DNA of 64,000 nt from Sunxiuqinia sp965230765 (GTDB lineage Bacteria > Bacteroidota > Bacteroidia > Bacteroidales > Prolixibacteraceae): contig CBDDLR010000001.1 in the NCBI GenBank assembly GCA_965230765.1, forward strand, positions 620,001 to 684,000, read 5' to 3'. This document shows, in pieces, positions 18,662 to 27,535 of this stretch. Made by a program: the position numbers and the translations under genes. Position 1 is the stretch's first letter. Every line of letters begins with the position of its first letter. Under the pieces are notes generated by a model. That model saw only the letters and a list, made by a program, of their open reading frames with translations. It searched no databases and was not told the DNA's origin.

Positions 18662-19732
18662 TTGAAAAAGTTTTTCCGAAATATTTTTGTACTGATCAAC
18701 CTTATTCCGGTGGTCGGGATAGTACTTTCATACTTATCGGTTCAGGTAAGCCCTGCTTCGTTTTGGCCACTCGCAATTATCGGGTTAGCATATCCTTTTC
18801 TGTTGTTAGCTAACCTGTTGTTTATTTTGCTTTGGTTGTTTTTCAAACCGCGCTATGCATTGCTTTCCTTTTTTGCCATTTTTGTTGGATTCAATCACCT
18901 AAGTGATTACATCCAGCTTAAAGGAAAACAGACCGAGCAGGAGGGAATTCACTTCTTCAGTTATAATGTGAGGAACTTTTATGGCACAAATGCAAGCGAA
19001 ATTGATAAAGTTGCCGATCGAATTTATCAGCATTTAACCACCAAAAAGCCAGACATCGTTTGTCTTCAGGAAGCCAGTTTAAAATGGCAAACCCGATTTC
19101 CCAAAAAGCAAAAGGGCAAAAAATCATCAGTCCCATTTTTCCGGAATATGCATTGGGTGAAAAACGGTGGCCCCATCACATATTCCAGCTTTCCAATCAT
19201 TCAGAAAGATGAACTATTTTTTGAGAACTCGAACAACATGATCATCATATCTGATCTGAAAATAAATGAAGATACGGTCAGGCTTTTCAATTGCCACCTG
19301 CAAAGCTATAAGCTTAGCGATGCCGATATCAGTTCATTGGACTCACTTTCTTTCAATAACCAGGACAAAAGCCTTCGCAATATGCGCAATGTTGGCGGGA
19401 AAATGAAACGGGCCATGATCATGCGGGCCAAACAGACTGACAAGCTCAGCGAACAAATTAACCAATCGCCCTACCCGGTGATTGTTTGTGGCGATTTTAA
19501 TGAAGCCCCCGTATCCTATACTTATCGGAAGGTACGGGGTAATTTAAAAGATGCCTTTATCCAGTCAGGTTCTGGTTTGGGAAATACCTATTTGGGCAAT
19601 CTTCCATCATTCCGCATTGACTACATTTTGCATAGCCCTGAGTACGAAAGCTTCAACTTTCAGGTTGATAAAATTGAAGAATCGGACCATTACCCAATTA
19701 GCTGCCTATTGGTGAAAATGCAGGATCAATAA
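18662..19732 (+). CDS. Membrane-anchored endonuclease/exonuclease/phosphatase family protein
   Basis: A 356-residue protein. Residues 1-85 form about three membrane helices. The rest is an EEP-fold domain with the metal and catalytic signatures SYNVRNF (Asn102), CLQEAS (Glu137), CGDFNEAP and the terminal SDHYPI. Family members hydrolyse phosphodiesters in nucleic acids, phospholipids or inositides; the substrate here is not known. The start is TTG at 18662, chosen because it opens the hydrophobic segment and no ATG is near. Its last 35 nt overlap the convergent TonB receptor gene. Confidence 0.82.
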   Translation: MKKFFRNIFVLINLIPVVGIVLSYLSVQVSPASFWPLAIIGLAYPFLLLANLLFILLWLFFKPRYALLSFFAIFVGFNHLSDYIQLKGKQTEQEGIHFFSYNVRNFYGTNASEIDKVADRIYQHLTTKKPDIVCLQEASLKWQTRFPKKQKGKKSSVPFFRNMHWVKNGGPITYSSFPIIQKDELFFENSNNMIIISDLKINEDTVRLFNCHLQSYKLSDADISSLDSLSFNNQDKSLRNMRNVGGKMKRAMIMRAKQTDKLSEQINQSPYPVIVCGDFNEAPVSYTYRKVRGNLKDAFIQSGSGLGNTYLGNLPSFRIDYILHSPEYESFNFQVDKIEESDHYPISCLLVKMQDQ

Positions 19733-22250
19733 CCTTTTTCTTTTGCTTGCTAAACTGATAGGTCAATTTCACACCAAACATTTGGGGAGCTCCCGGAACA
19801 AATGTTGGAATCTGAAACAAACTTCCTGCATTCCCACCTGAAATCAGGTATTCTTCATCCAGCAAATTCCTTGCCCATGCAGAAATCGTTGTGTTGTATT
19901 TTCCTAAAGTCACCCCTGCCTGTAAATTCAGTAAACCATAAGCTTTCTGTGATAAATCTTCGGAATTGAAGTCTTCAAAATATACTTTCGACTGCCAGGT
20001 GTATGACGGATTGATAAATACATTCACATTTTTACGAATATCATAATTGGCATGAAAACCAACAGAGAAACTGTGCTCTGGCGCTAGTCTGAATCGATTT
20101 CCAGCGTACGCCTGAGGTGTACCATCACTATCTTCATCAGCAAATTCGGAGAAAAGCCATCCATAATTTGCAAACAGTTTTAGCTGATCAGAGAACGCAT
20201 ATTGAAAATCAGTTTCTAAACCATAAGAGCTTGCTTTTCCACCATCTTTTACAATCAAAGTAAATCCATCAGTATCCCAGGCATTGGTTTGAAAATCGGA
20301 ATAATCCTGATAGAAAACTGCCAAATTGAACAGCAGGTTACGATTGATGTTCGTCTTAATCCCGGCATCAAAGCTTTTTACGATTTCCTCGTCAAGTACT
20401 TCAAAAAAGTTACCAGAACGGCTTGTCTGTAGCACGTTAGGACGACGCCCGATTGAATAGGCAGCGTAAAGATGTATCTTTTCACTTGGCTGGTATTGCA
20501 ATGTTACATTACCTGTTACACCAGAAAAGCTTGCTGTAGAATCAATTTTTTCTGGCCTTGGTGAAAAAAGTAAGTTTGGGTAACTACCGGAAAGCATACC
20601 CAATGTGGATGGAGCACTCCCTTCAGCATTTTCCTGCTTGTTGCTCAACTCAAATTCATCAAAAATTGCCCTCACCCCTGCAGACAACGTTAATCCGTCG
20701 ATTATCTGATAAGATCCGTCAAAAAATACTTCTGTGGATTTATTTGTGGCATCGCTAAAACTGGTTTCAGTCCTGGCATTTGGCAATGGCATTCCCCCTA
20801 AAGGACCAAGTTCAGGAATTAGAGGCAACGCAGGAACAGAAACTGGCTGTCCTCCGGGTGTAATCATGCTCATTGGATTGAAGAACAAGTGAAAGAAATG
20901 TTGTTCGTTTGGCATGAGCATGTATGTTTGGTCAATCGTTTCAGAAATATAACTTCCTCCTGTTACTGCTTTGAACTTTTTCCCAAGACTGTAATTCAAG
21001 CGCAATTCCTGATAGAACTGATCGCTATTGATTTCCTCAGAGAAATCCAGTGCCCTTGCTGCTGACCCATCACCATCCCAGCGTTCAGCGGCTTCATGAA
21101 TCCGATATGATGAAACCGACGAGACTGAAAGAGCATCAGAAAAATAATGTTTAACATCCAGGTTAAAACTCAGGTTATCCTTACTTGACCCTAATTGTTC
21201 ACCTTGATCAAAACTGGCCAATCCTGAAAACACGTTTGCTTCACCTTCTGAATTAGGGAACAATCTGCTCATAAAAGCTACACCCGGAGCATCATTCTTT
21301 TGATAATTCGTCACAAAATCCAAGCGGGTATTTGGGCTTGGCAAAAAACGAAATGACAAACGCCCGGCCGTTGAATTTCTACCATTCAGTGTGCCACCAA
21401 AACTATTGTCAACATAACCCTCCTGATCTTCATAAAAAGCAGCAAAACGAACTGCCAACTTATCATTGACCGGAACGTTGACCATTCCTTCTCCAATTTT
21501 CTGATTGAATGATCCAGTACCAACCGAAAGCTTCCCCTCAAAATTACTATTTGCTTTGTTGGAAATATACTGAACAGAACCGTTCATAGCACCCCTGCCC
21601 AGCAACGCTCCAACGGGGCCTTTCACCACCTCAACACGATCCATGTCGAAAAGGTCGAGCGAGCTGCCACTTGACCTGCTAATTGGTATGTTGTTGAAAT
21701 AGACTGAAACCCGGGGCTGACTGCTCGGATTGAAATTATCGCTTGCCATTCCACGAATAACAAAATAAGGACGTTGCGTACTTTGTTGTTGCACAAAAAA
21801 ACCAGGCACATAAGATGAAAGCTGATCCATTCCCCAAATTTCATTTTGCTGGAGCATTTGATTATTAAGCACGCTAATTGCCAACGGAACATCGGTGATG
21901 TACTCCTCTTTCTTCCGGGCTGAAACCGTAACAGCATCAAGCTGAATCGACTTGTCATCAACCGTATAATTTAACGTCCTGCTTTTCGATCTTAGCATAA
22001 TAACCTCATGGCTAAGACGTTGTCCCATGTAAAACATTTCTACTCCGTAAGTACCTGCTTTTAATCCCGGAAAAGTATACTTTCCATCTTCCGATGTAAA
22101 TACTTCAAGAGCTGATTCTTCCAACCGGACAACAACCCCCGGAACCGGATTCCCATCCCGATCGGTTACTTTGCCTTCTAAATATAAGTTTTGTGAAAAT
22201 AAAATTCCTGAATAGAGTGTAAATAACAGAACAATGCTTATTCGTTTCAT
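19698..22250 (-). CDS. TonB-dependent receptor with carboxypeptidase-regulatory-like domain
   Basis: An 850-residue outer-membrane active transporter. A signal peptide (1-19) is followed by a carboxypeptidase D regulatory-like beta-sandwich (about 22-105: LEGKVTDRDGNPVPGVVV), then a plug (about 120-230, VEVVKGPVGALLGRGAMNGS) and a 22-strand barrel ending in a final aromatic-rich strand (MFGVKLTYQF). There is no SusD partner, so it is more like a siderophore or cofactor receptor than a SusC; the ligand is unknown. The 3' end overlaps the EEP gene. Confidence 0.9.
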   Translation of the reverse strand: MKRISIVLLFTLYSGILFSQNLYLEGKVTDRDGNPVPGVVVRLEESALEVFTSEDGKYTFPGLKAGTYGVEMFYMGQRLSHEVIMLRSKSRTLNYTVDDKSIQLDAVTVSARKKEEYITDVPLAISVLNNQMLQQNEIWGMDQLSSYVPGFFVQQQSTQRPYFVIRGMASDNFNPSSQPRVSVYFNNIPISRSSGSSLDLFDMDRVEVVKGPVGALLGRGAMNGSVQYISNKANSNFEGKLSVGTGSFNQKIGEGMVNVPVNDKLAVRFAAFYEDQEGYVDNSFGGTLNGRNSTAGRLSFRFLPSPNTRLDFVTNYQKNDAPGVAFMSRLFPNSEGEANVFSGLASFDQGEQLGSSKDNLSFNLDVKHYFSDALSVSSVSSYRIHEAAERWDGDGSAARALDFSEEINSDQFYQELRLNYSLGKKFKAVTGGSYISETIDQTYMLMPNEQHFFHLFFNPMSMITPGGQPVSVPALPLIPELGPLGGMPLPNARTETSFSDATNKSTEVFFDGSYQIIDGLTLSAGVRAIFDEFELSNKQENAEGSAPSTLGMLSGSYPNLLFSPRPEKIDSTASFSGVTGNVTLQYQPSEKIHLYAAYSIGRRPNVLQTSRSGNFFEVLDEEIVKSFDAGIKTNINRNLLFNLAVFYQDYSDFQTNAWDTDGFTLIVKDGGKASSYGLETDFQYAFSDQLKLFANYGWLFSEFADEDSDGTPQAYAGNRFRLAPEHSFSVGFHANYDIRKNVNVFINPSYTWQSKVYFEDFNSEDLSQKAYGLLNLQAGVTLGKYNTTISAWARNLLDEEYLISGGNAGSLFQIPTFVPGAPQMFGVKLTYQFSKQKKKVIDPAFSPIGS

Positions 22251-22280
22251 GGGTAATTCTTTTGTTTAATTCTTGAAAAT

Positions 22281-22288
22281 CAAAAATA
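22281..22288 (-). promoter_or_regulatory. -7 promoter box for the TonB receptor gene
   Basis: Minus-strand TATTTTTG is an exact TAnnTTTG match, 30 nt upstream of the receptor ATG. A TTTG (22304-22307 on the minus strand) lies 15 nt further up, a little closer than the usual 19. Confidence 0.42.
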
Positions 22289-22375
22289 ATGAATCCTGAA
22301 AACCAAACGGCTTTTATTAAAGATTAGTCAAATAAATAATCACAAATATTTGTTAATGAATTTTACTATTTATTA

Positions 22376-22420
22376 CAAATAAAAATAACCCATGCACAAA
22401 AATTTGTAACATGGGCTATT
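22376..22420 (-). terminator. Terminator after the jelly-roll protein operon
   Basis: Arms 22384-22394 and 22410-22420 pair over 11 bp with one mismatch, enclosing a further small inverted repeat (ACAAA/TTTGT). On the minus strand the hairpin is followed by TTTTTATTTG. It lies about 190 nt beyond the stop of the 22606-23592 gene. Confidence 0.65.
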
Positions 22421-22605
22421 ACTTACCTAAACTATTGCTAAACTCCAATGCCTTCCACTCAATCTGAAATAATGAAAGAGCGGTTAAGCAAATTATGAAA
22501 AATGTAGGGAGAGATTACTAATAAATTTTACCTGATCAGGGTGAAAATCTACCCCCAACCCCTGCACGAATGCAGAAAGCTGAGGAGAAGATTATTCGCA
22601 ATGTC

Positions 22606-23592
22606 TTAATATACTCGTTTTGAGTTCCAATAGTTTCGAAACTTTTCCTGGGTAACAATTCCTACAGGGCCTTCTTCAATCCCTCCACCGCCACTTTTGT
22701 CGTAAACACGGATCTCAATCAGGTTTTCCTGCCCTGGAATTATACGACCTGAAGGTATGAAATAATTTCTAAACTCCTGATAACTTGTTGCTCCTGTTCG
22801 GGGATAATATGCTCCAGTGCCCGCAATAAATTCCCCGTTAAGATAGAACTGGTCGTTATCATCAATTCGCCCGGCCATTAACACTAACTTTTCGCTGGCC
22901 AGTTCTTCGCTAATAAATACTTTCTTGAAATATACTGCATAACCATCGTATTTATAGAACCCTTGGTTTTCCCATAAACCTGGGACCAAAATTGGTTTAG
23001 CTTCACTTTCTTCTATTCTCCTTCCACGATTGAACATCCATTCCCCGGTAAGATCAATGTCAAACCTAACTTTTTCGCCTTTTGTTTCAATGCTGAAATC
23101 CCCCGAAATAAGGCCTCCACCGACCCCAGCATCGTAAACACGCACTGCGATTAGGTTTTCTTCGCCCAAACGAATCACATCGCTTGATAAGCGATACTGC
23201 CTTTTTGCATTATAGGCTGTGTAATAATGGGGCGGGAAAGAACCCGTTTGCCCAATCTTCGTTCCATTGATATAAACCTCATCTACATCATCGATATAAC
23301 CCATGTTAAGAACAACTTCCTTGCCCTCGTAACTTTCAGGTATTACAACACGAATCCGATACCATGCGTATCCATCATACCCATGAAACCCTTGATCCTC
23401 CCAATGAGAAGGAACACGAATCCTATCCCAATCGCTGTCATCATATTCATTTGTAGCCCATTCCATTCTGTCGCCAACCCGAAACATCCATTCTCCTTTT
23501 AAGTTGACCCGATCCTGATACCAGGCCAATGAGCTCTCAGCTACTGAGATAAAAATGATGAATAAAACTATGTATTTGTATGTCGATTTCAT
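22606..23592 (-). CDS. Secreted protein of two beta-galactosidase-like jelly-roll domains (paralogue 2)
   Basis: A 328-residue exported protein (signal peptide 1-23, ending SLA). It consists of two copies of a sugar-binding jelly-roll as found at the N-terminus of GH2 enzymes: about 26-160 and 172-315. Each copy repeats the pattern LxGEWMF, then W-x-x-I/L-x-VP-x-x-WE-x-QGF, YDGYAxY, then GxIDDxDxxYxNG and a closing IxVRVYD. No GH2 catalytic domain follows. It shares this architecture with the gene just upstream (10-nt gap). A carbohydrate or cell-wall binding role is inferred. Confidence 0.75.
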   Translation of the reverse strand: MKSTYKYIVLFIIFISVAESSLAWYQDRVNLKGEWMFRVGDRMEWATNEYDDSDWDRIRVPSHWEDQGFHGYDGYAWYRIRVVIPESYEGKEVVLNMGYIDDVDEVYINGTKIGQTGSFPPHYYTAYNAKRQYRLSSDVIRLGEENLIAVRVYDAGVGGGLISGDFSIETKGEKVRFDIDLTGEWMFNRGRRIEESEAKPILVPGLWENQGFYKYDGYAVYFKKVFISEELASEKLVLMAGRIDDNDQFYLNGEFIAGTGAYYPRTGATSYQEFRNYFIPSGRIIPGQENLIEIRVYDKSGGGGIEEGPVGIVTQEKFRNYWNSKRVY

Positions 23593-23602
23593 GGTTCAAT
23601 AA

Positions 23603-24670
23603 TTAATCAAATGTGTTAATGAATTCCTCTATCAGTACACCCCATCCATTGCTCCTCTTTCGGTCACGGTAATATTTACGTGATAAATACTCTGCTTCTC
23701 CTTTTTCAACCAAGCCAATGGGTCCTTCATAAATTCCCCCTTTATCGTGTGTATCTTCAACTTCGACAACAATTAAGTTCTTGGAAGACAATAAATCTCT
23801 GGGGATTCTGTATACTCTCAACAACCTCCAGGCTTCACCTTGCCTAAATCTCGAGTAACCTTTTAGTTCCTCTGTTTCCCCAATCAGTTTGCCATTTAAA
23901 AACACCCTGTCCATGTCATCGATCCTCCCTAGGACTAAATACAAGTCCTTCTCTTTCAGTTCGGTTGGCAAATTGAATCTTTTACGGTACCAGGCGAACC
24001 CATCCAAATCAGGATATCCCTGCTGCTCCCAGGTCATGGGGACATAAATTTCATCGAGTTCCCGGTCATCAAAATCAACTTTCCGGATCCCTTTTTCATA
24101 GTCAGGGCTAAATAACCAATTCCCACTCAAATCGAGCAATAAAAGCTCTGAATCACGGTCATAAAATAATCCAAATTTTGTTCCATGAACGATCCCACCC
24201 TCTCTTAACCAATCAAATACACGAACACAAATAACGTTTCCTTTTTGCTTCAAAATATCTGAACTGACTGCATATTTTCGCTCAACATTGTATGCAGTTT
24301 CAAAATTTGGAAAAAACTCTCCAGTCTGACCAACTTTATGCCCATTTACAAATACTTCATCAACATCATCAATATACCCAAGGATAAGAACAAGATCTTT
24401 CTCCAGGTCTTTATAATTCAGATCAAAAGACTTTCTGTACCATGCATAACCATTGTATCCCGGATATACTTTATCCCAATTTTTGGGAACGCGCATTTGG
24501 TCCCAACTGGAAGTGTTTACATTAGGATCAGCCCATTCGGGGTCATCTCCAATAATAAAGTCCCAGGTTCCCCTAAGATCGACGATGGGTTGCCAATCTG
24601 CAGCCTTCAGCCCCGAAGGGCTAAAAGCCAACAGAAAAAGCATAGTAACTAATAAAAGCCTCTTGGTCAT
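23603..24670 (-). CDS. Secreted protein of two beta-galactosidase-like jelly-roll domains (paralogue 1)
   Basis: A 355-residue exported protein (signal peptide 1-23, ending GLKA) with the same two-domain layout as its downstream neighbour: domains at about 28-165 and 178-325. Visible hallmarks are LRGTWDF, VPKNWDKVYPGYNGYAWYRK, GYIDDVDEVFVNG, and in the second copy VPMTWEQQGYPDLDGFAWYR with GRIDDMDRVFLNG. It has no catalytic module. It lies 49 nt after the small secreted gene and 10 nt before paralogue 2, in one transcription unit. Tandem duplication of a two-domain gene is the simplest origin. Confidence 0.75.
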   Translation of the reverse strand: MTKRLLLVTMLFLLAFSPSGLKAADWQPIVDLRGTWDFIIGDDPEWADPNVNTSSWDQMRVPKNWDKVYPGYNGYAWYRKSFDLNYKDLEKDLVLILGYIDDVDEVFVNGHKVGQTGEFFPNFETAYNVERKYAVSSDILKQKGNVICVRVFDWLREGGIVHGTKFGLFYDRDSELLLLDLSGNWLFSPDYEKGIRKVDFDDRELDEIYVPMTWEQQGYPDLDGFAWYRKRFNLPTELKEKDLYLVLGRIDDMDRVFLNGKLIGETEELKGYSRFRQGEAWRLLRVYRIPRDLLSSKNLIVVEVEDTHDKGGIYEGPIGLVEKGEAEYLSRKYYRDRKRSNGWGVLIEEFINTFD

Positions 24671-24719
24671 GATTTAATGTTTTTTGTAATATAGCTAAAA
24701 TCTTAAACAGTTCCGTTAC

Positions 24720-25085
24720 TTATTGCGCCCTGTATCTCAGGTGCAGGTCAAATGTAAAGGCCGAGCCAACCAGCACATCATCAGCAACAACTTGGTTATT
24801 TTTAAAGAAATGTTTGACATAGTCTCTTGCATCAGGATTTTCTGTAGCAACTTTCAGTAAAACTAATCTATTGTAGTCATCTACATAAAAAGAAACTTTT
24901 ACATCCTCTCTAACATTGTCGATTCCGTTTTCATAGAAGAAGTTGTTGTACTTTTTCATTTCTGCTTTAAAATTTTCAGAAATGTCTTCGCTCAAAATCT
25001 TTTTTGCTGCCTGTACGCTTGTTTCACTTGCTAATGAAAAGGTAGATACCATGGCTACCAATACGATTGTTAAAATTGTTTTCAT
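24720..25085 (-). CDS. Small secreted protein, unrecognised
   Basis: A 121-residue protein with a signal peptide (1-19, ending FSLA) and a mature domain of about 100 residues (helix, then strands, with VKVSFYVDDYNRLVLLKVAT and a terminal FDLHLRYRAQ). The pattern recalls small periplasmic proteins in Bacteroidota that may have a TonB-C-like fold, but I cannot assign it. It is the first gene of the operon with the jelly-roll proteins, and five TGTCA pentamers stand 84-130 nt upstream of its start. Confidence 0.65.
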   Translation of the reverse strand: MKTILTIVLVAMVSTFSLASETSVQAAKKILSEDISENFKAEMKKYNNFFYENGIDNVREDVKVSFYVDDYNRLVLLKVATENPDARDYVKHFFKNNQVVADDVLVGSAFTFDLHLRYRAQ

Positions 25086-25168
25086 GACTTTGTTTGTTTT
25101 TAAGTTAAAAATGTTTCTGTTTTGTTTTCATTGTCTACTGCAAAGTAAAGGCATAGATGTAACCCGCA

Positions 25169-25215
25169 TGTCAAATTCATGTCATACGTTGTCAAAAATT
25201 GTCACAGAATTGTCA
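25169..25215 (-). promoter_or_regulatory. Array of five TGTCA pentamers (putative response-regulator operator)
   Basis: TGTCA occurs on the plus strand at 25169, 25180, 25190, 25200 and 25211, a spacing of 11, 10, 10 and 11 bp, so all copies face the same side of the helix. OmpR/PhoB-type regulators bind such direct repeats; the E. coli Pho box is built from the same pentamer at 11-bp spacing. It lies between an OmpR-type regulator gene and the small secreted gene it probably controls. Confidence 0.6.
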
Positions 25216-25256
25216 CAGAAAATGTTGGAAGTAGGAAGAAGGGGAAGAAAAAATTC

Positions 25257-25937
25257 TCAGATTATAAGTTTGTATCCTAAGCCATGGACAGTTACGATAT
25301 GTTTTTCCTGGTCGTTATCGATTTTGTTGCGAAGGCGAACAATAAAATTGTCTACTGTGCGGGCGGTTGGTTGGTAATCCATTCCCCAAACTTCATCCAG
25401 GATATCATCGCGGGTAACGAGTTTTCCTTTGTTTTGATGTAAATATTGAAGAATTTCAAATTCTTTGTGCGACATTTTTACAGGCTCATTCTGAATAAAC
25501 GCTTCATAATTATCGAATGAAATACGAAGACGACCGATTTCAATCCACAATTCAGCCGTGCCACTTTCAACAGTTGTACTTCTTCGTAAAATGGTTTTAA
25601 TACGTGCGAGCAATTCTCTCAGGCTAAATGGTTTGGTCACATAATCATCGGCACCAATTTCAAGTCCTAGAACTTTGTCCAGTTCGTCACCTCTTGCGGT
25701 TAAAAGTATGATTGGGGTATCGTTTCCACTGTTGCGGGCTTTTTTGCATACATCAAAACCCGACATTCCGGGAAGCATCACATCCAAAAGAACCAAATCG
25801 AATTTGCCCTCATTCAATTTTTTATAGCCATCATCACCTCGATCGGCTGTTTCCACTTCATAACCTTCAAATTCTAAGTTGTCGCGCAAGCCGGTAAGCA
25901 TAGCTTCTTCGTCTTCAATCACCAAAATTTTAGGCAT
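25257..25937 (-). CDS. OmpR/PhoB-family response regulator
   Basis: A 226-residue two-component regulator. The receiver domain (1-120) has the acidic pair at 8-10, phospho-acceptor Asp52 (VLLDVMLPG) and Lys102 (YVTKPFS). The C-terminal winged-helix DNA-binding domain (about 130-226) has SHKEFEILQYL, LVTRDDILDEVWG and the final TVHGLGYKL. It overlaps the kinase gene by 8 nt. The TGTCA array just downstream is a candidate binding site. Confidence 0.93.
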   Translation of the reverse strand: MPKILVIEDEEAMLTGLRDNLEFEGYEVETADRGDDGYKKLNEGKFDLVLLDVMLPGMSGFDVCKKARNSGNDTPIILLTARGDELDKVLGLEIGADDYVTKPFSLRELLARIKTILRRSTTVESGTAELWIEIGRLRISFDNYEAFIQNEPVKMSHKEFEILQYLHQNKGKLVTRDDILDEVWGMDYQPTARTVDNFIVRLRNKIDNDQEKHIVTVHGLGYKLII

Positions 25938-27483
25938 GGTTGTTTCGTTTTAATGGAAATTTTAAAATAAATGTACTTCCTTCTCCCAATTTACTTCTTA
26001 CAGCTATACTCCCACCGTGGGCGATCATAATCTTTTTTACCATATTCAACCCCAAACCTGAACCTTTCACTTTATTGGCCAAATCGCCTTTTGTTACCCT
26101 GTAAAACTGATCGAAGATATATTTTTGGTCTTTAGCAGATATACCTATTCCATTGTCTTCCACCTCGAGCCAGGCATATTTAACTTTTCTTGAAATTCTT
26201 ATTTCAACTTTCTTATCCCCCTCTTTTCCGTATTTGATTGCATTGTCAATCAGGTTCATCAACATATCGCTTACGGCTTCTTTATCCACATCAAGTTTAA
26301 TTTCTTCTGCTGAAGGTTGAAAACTGCAACTAACCAGCTTTGCTTGAAAATGTGAAGAACACGATTCAACCGTATTGGCAATTAACTTATTCATGTCAAT
26401 TTGCCTGAAATCGTATTTTCGTTTATTTTTCTCAATCTTCGAGAAGTTAAGAATACGGTTTACGATAGCGGTTAAACGGTTGCTTTCCTTGTGAATGGTC
26501 TCCAGGTAATTGGCTTGTTTTTCTTCAGAAGCTATCCGCTTCAACATAAGCGTTTCGGCGTACATGCTGATTAGTGCCAGCGGAGTTCTAATTTCATGAG
26601 AAACGTTGGCAACAAACTCTGACTTTAATTCAGCAAGCTTCATTTCTTTTCGAATGTTCCAGATTACAAAACCTAAGCCTACCAGAACAAACAAAACCAT
26701 TCCCCATAAAATAAAGCTGCTTTGCTGGCTTCGTTCCGAAGCAAGTTCCTTAACGGTTTTCGCTTTTAACCGGATACCAGACTGATAATGCGGAATATAC
26801 CATAAAGGAATGCTTTGCATTGAACCCGGATTATCGTTGATGTCCTCAATTCCTTCTGTAGAAAAAACAATCTGATTGTTAAGTGTATCTTTAATTTCGA
26901 TATAAAAAATATCCTGAGAAATCTCTTGAACCTGAGGACCTAACCCTTGTCTGACATATTCATGAGGGTCAACCAATAGCTGACAAATGGTACGCTCCGA
27001 TTTTGTTTTAAGAATAAAAAATAGCTCCACATACTCACCTGTTGCCACACTTTCTACTTTTTGATAGTTACTCTCCAATAGATATTCTCTCAGTTTTTTG
27101 AGTTTATCCTCTGGAGGATCGACAAACGGATATTCCACATCATTATTACGGAGGTATTGAGAAAGGACCTGGTTCTGATTAGGTGAGTAAAACCGGGCTG
27201 CCTGAATACTTGGATTGTTGTTAAACAGGTTCATGATCATGGCTGACATGACCTCTCCGTCAACTGGCACAGGATAGTCAACACTCTGGGCCCAACCCGA
27301 AACCATGCTTGTTGAATAACGGTTTAACGAGGTAAGAATGGATTCCAGTTGTGTGCCAAAAACGCGTTCAACCATTTCTTCATTTTCATTCAGCGTAGAG
27401 ATTTCCTTGGTGAGAAAAAATCCCAATGGCAATGAAACGATGATCAGCAATACGATGCTTAATTTTAAAATGGTTCGGCTCAT
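25930..27483 (-). CDS. Sensor histidine kinase, partner of the OmpR-type regulator
   Basis: A 517-residue membrane kinase. A signal-anchor helix (about 5-25), an extracytoplasmic sensor of about 200 residues and a second helix (about 255-275) lead to HisKA with the phospho-accepting His296 (SHEIRTPLALI), then a HATPase domain with N-box LMNLIDNA, VEDNGIGI and GSGLGLNMV. The ATG at 27483 is preferred to an in-frame TTG two codons upstream. There is no HAMP domain that I can see. The sensor domain is unrecognised, so the signal is unknown. Confidence 0.92.
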   Translation of the reverse strand: MSRTILKLSIVLLIIVSLPLGFFLTKEISTLNENEEMVERVFGTQLESILTSLNRYSTSMVSGWAQSVDYPVPVDGEVMSAMIMNLFNNNPSIQAARFYSPNQNQVLSQYLRNNDVEYPFVDPPEDKLKKLREYLLESNYQKVESVATGEYVELFFILKTKSERTICQLLVDPHEYVRQGLGPQVQEISQDIFYIEIKDTLNNQIVFSTEGIEDINDNPGSMQSIPLWYIPHYQSGIRLKAKTVKELASERSQQSSFILWGMVLFVLVGLGFVIWNIRKEMKLAELKSEFVANVSHEIRTPLALISMYAETLMLKRIASEEKQANYLETIHKESNRLTAIVNRILNFSKIEKNKRKYDFRQIDMNKLIANTVESCSSHFQAKLVSCSFQPSAEEIKLDVDKEAVSDMLMNLIDNAIKYGKEGDKKVEIRISRKVKYAWLEVEDNGIGISAKDQKYIFDQFYRVTKGDLANKVKGSGLGLNMVKKIMIAHGGSIAVRSKLGEGSTFILKFPLKRNNHA

Positions 27484-27535
27484 GAACAAACTTTTCTATA
27501 AAAGTAGGTATCTTTTAAGAAATGTTACAAACGAG

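Larger units (their letters stand above)
22251..22605. other. Intergenic region with terminator and promoter
   Basis: A 355-nt non-coding region on the minus-strand path between the jelly-roll operon and the TonB receptor. It holds a strong hairpin (22384-22420) ending the upstream operon and a -7 box (22281-22288) for the receptor. The part from 22425 to 22605 shows nothing I can name. Confidence 0.6.

Noticed and set aside
24943..25377. A 144-codon plus-strand frame across the TGTCA array
   Set aside because: It runs antisense to two well-supported genes, starts inside one of them, and its product has no recognisable features.
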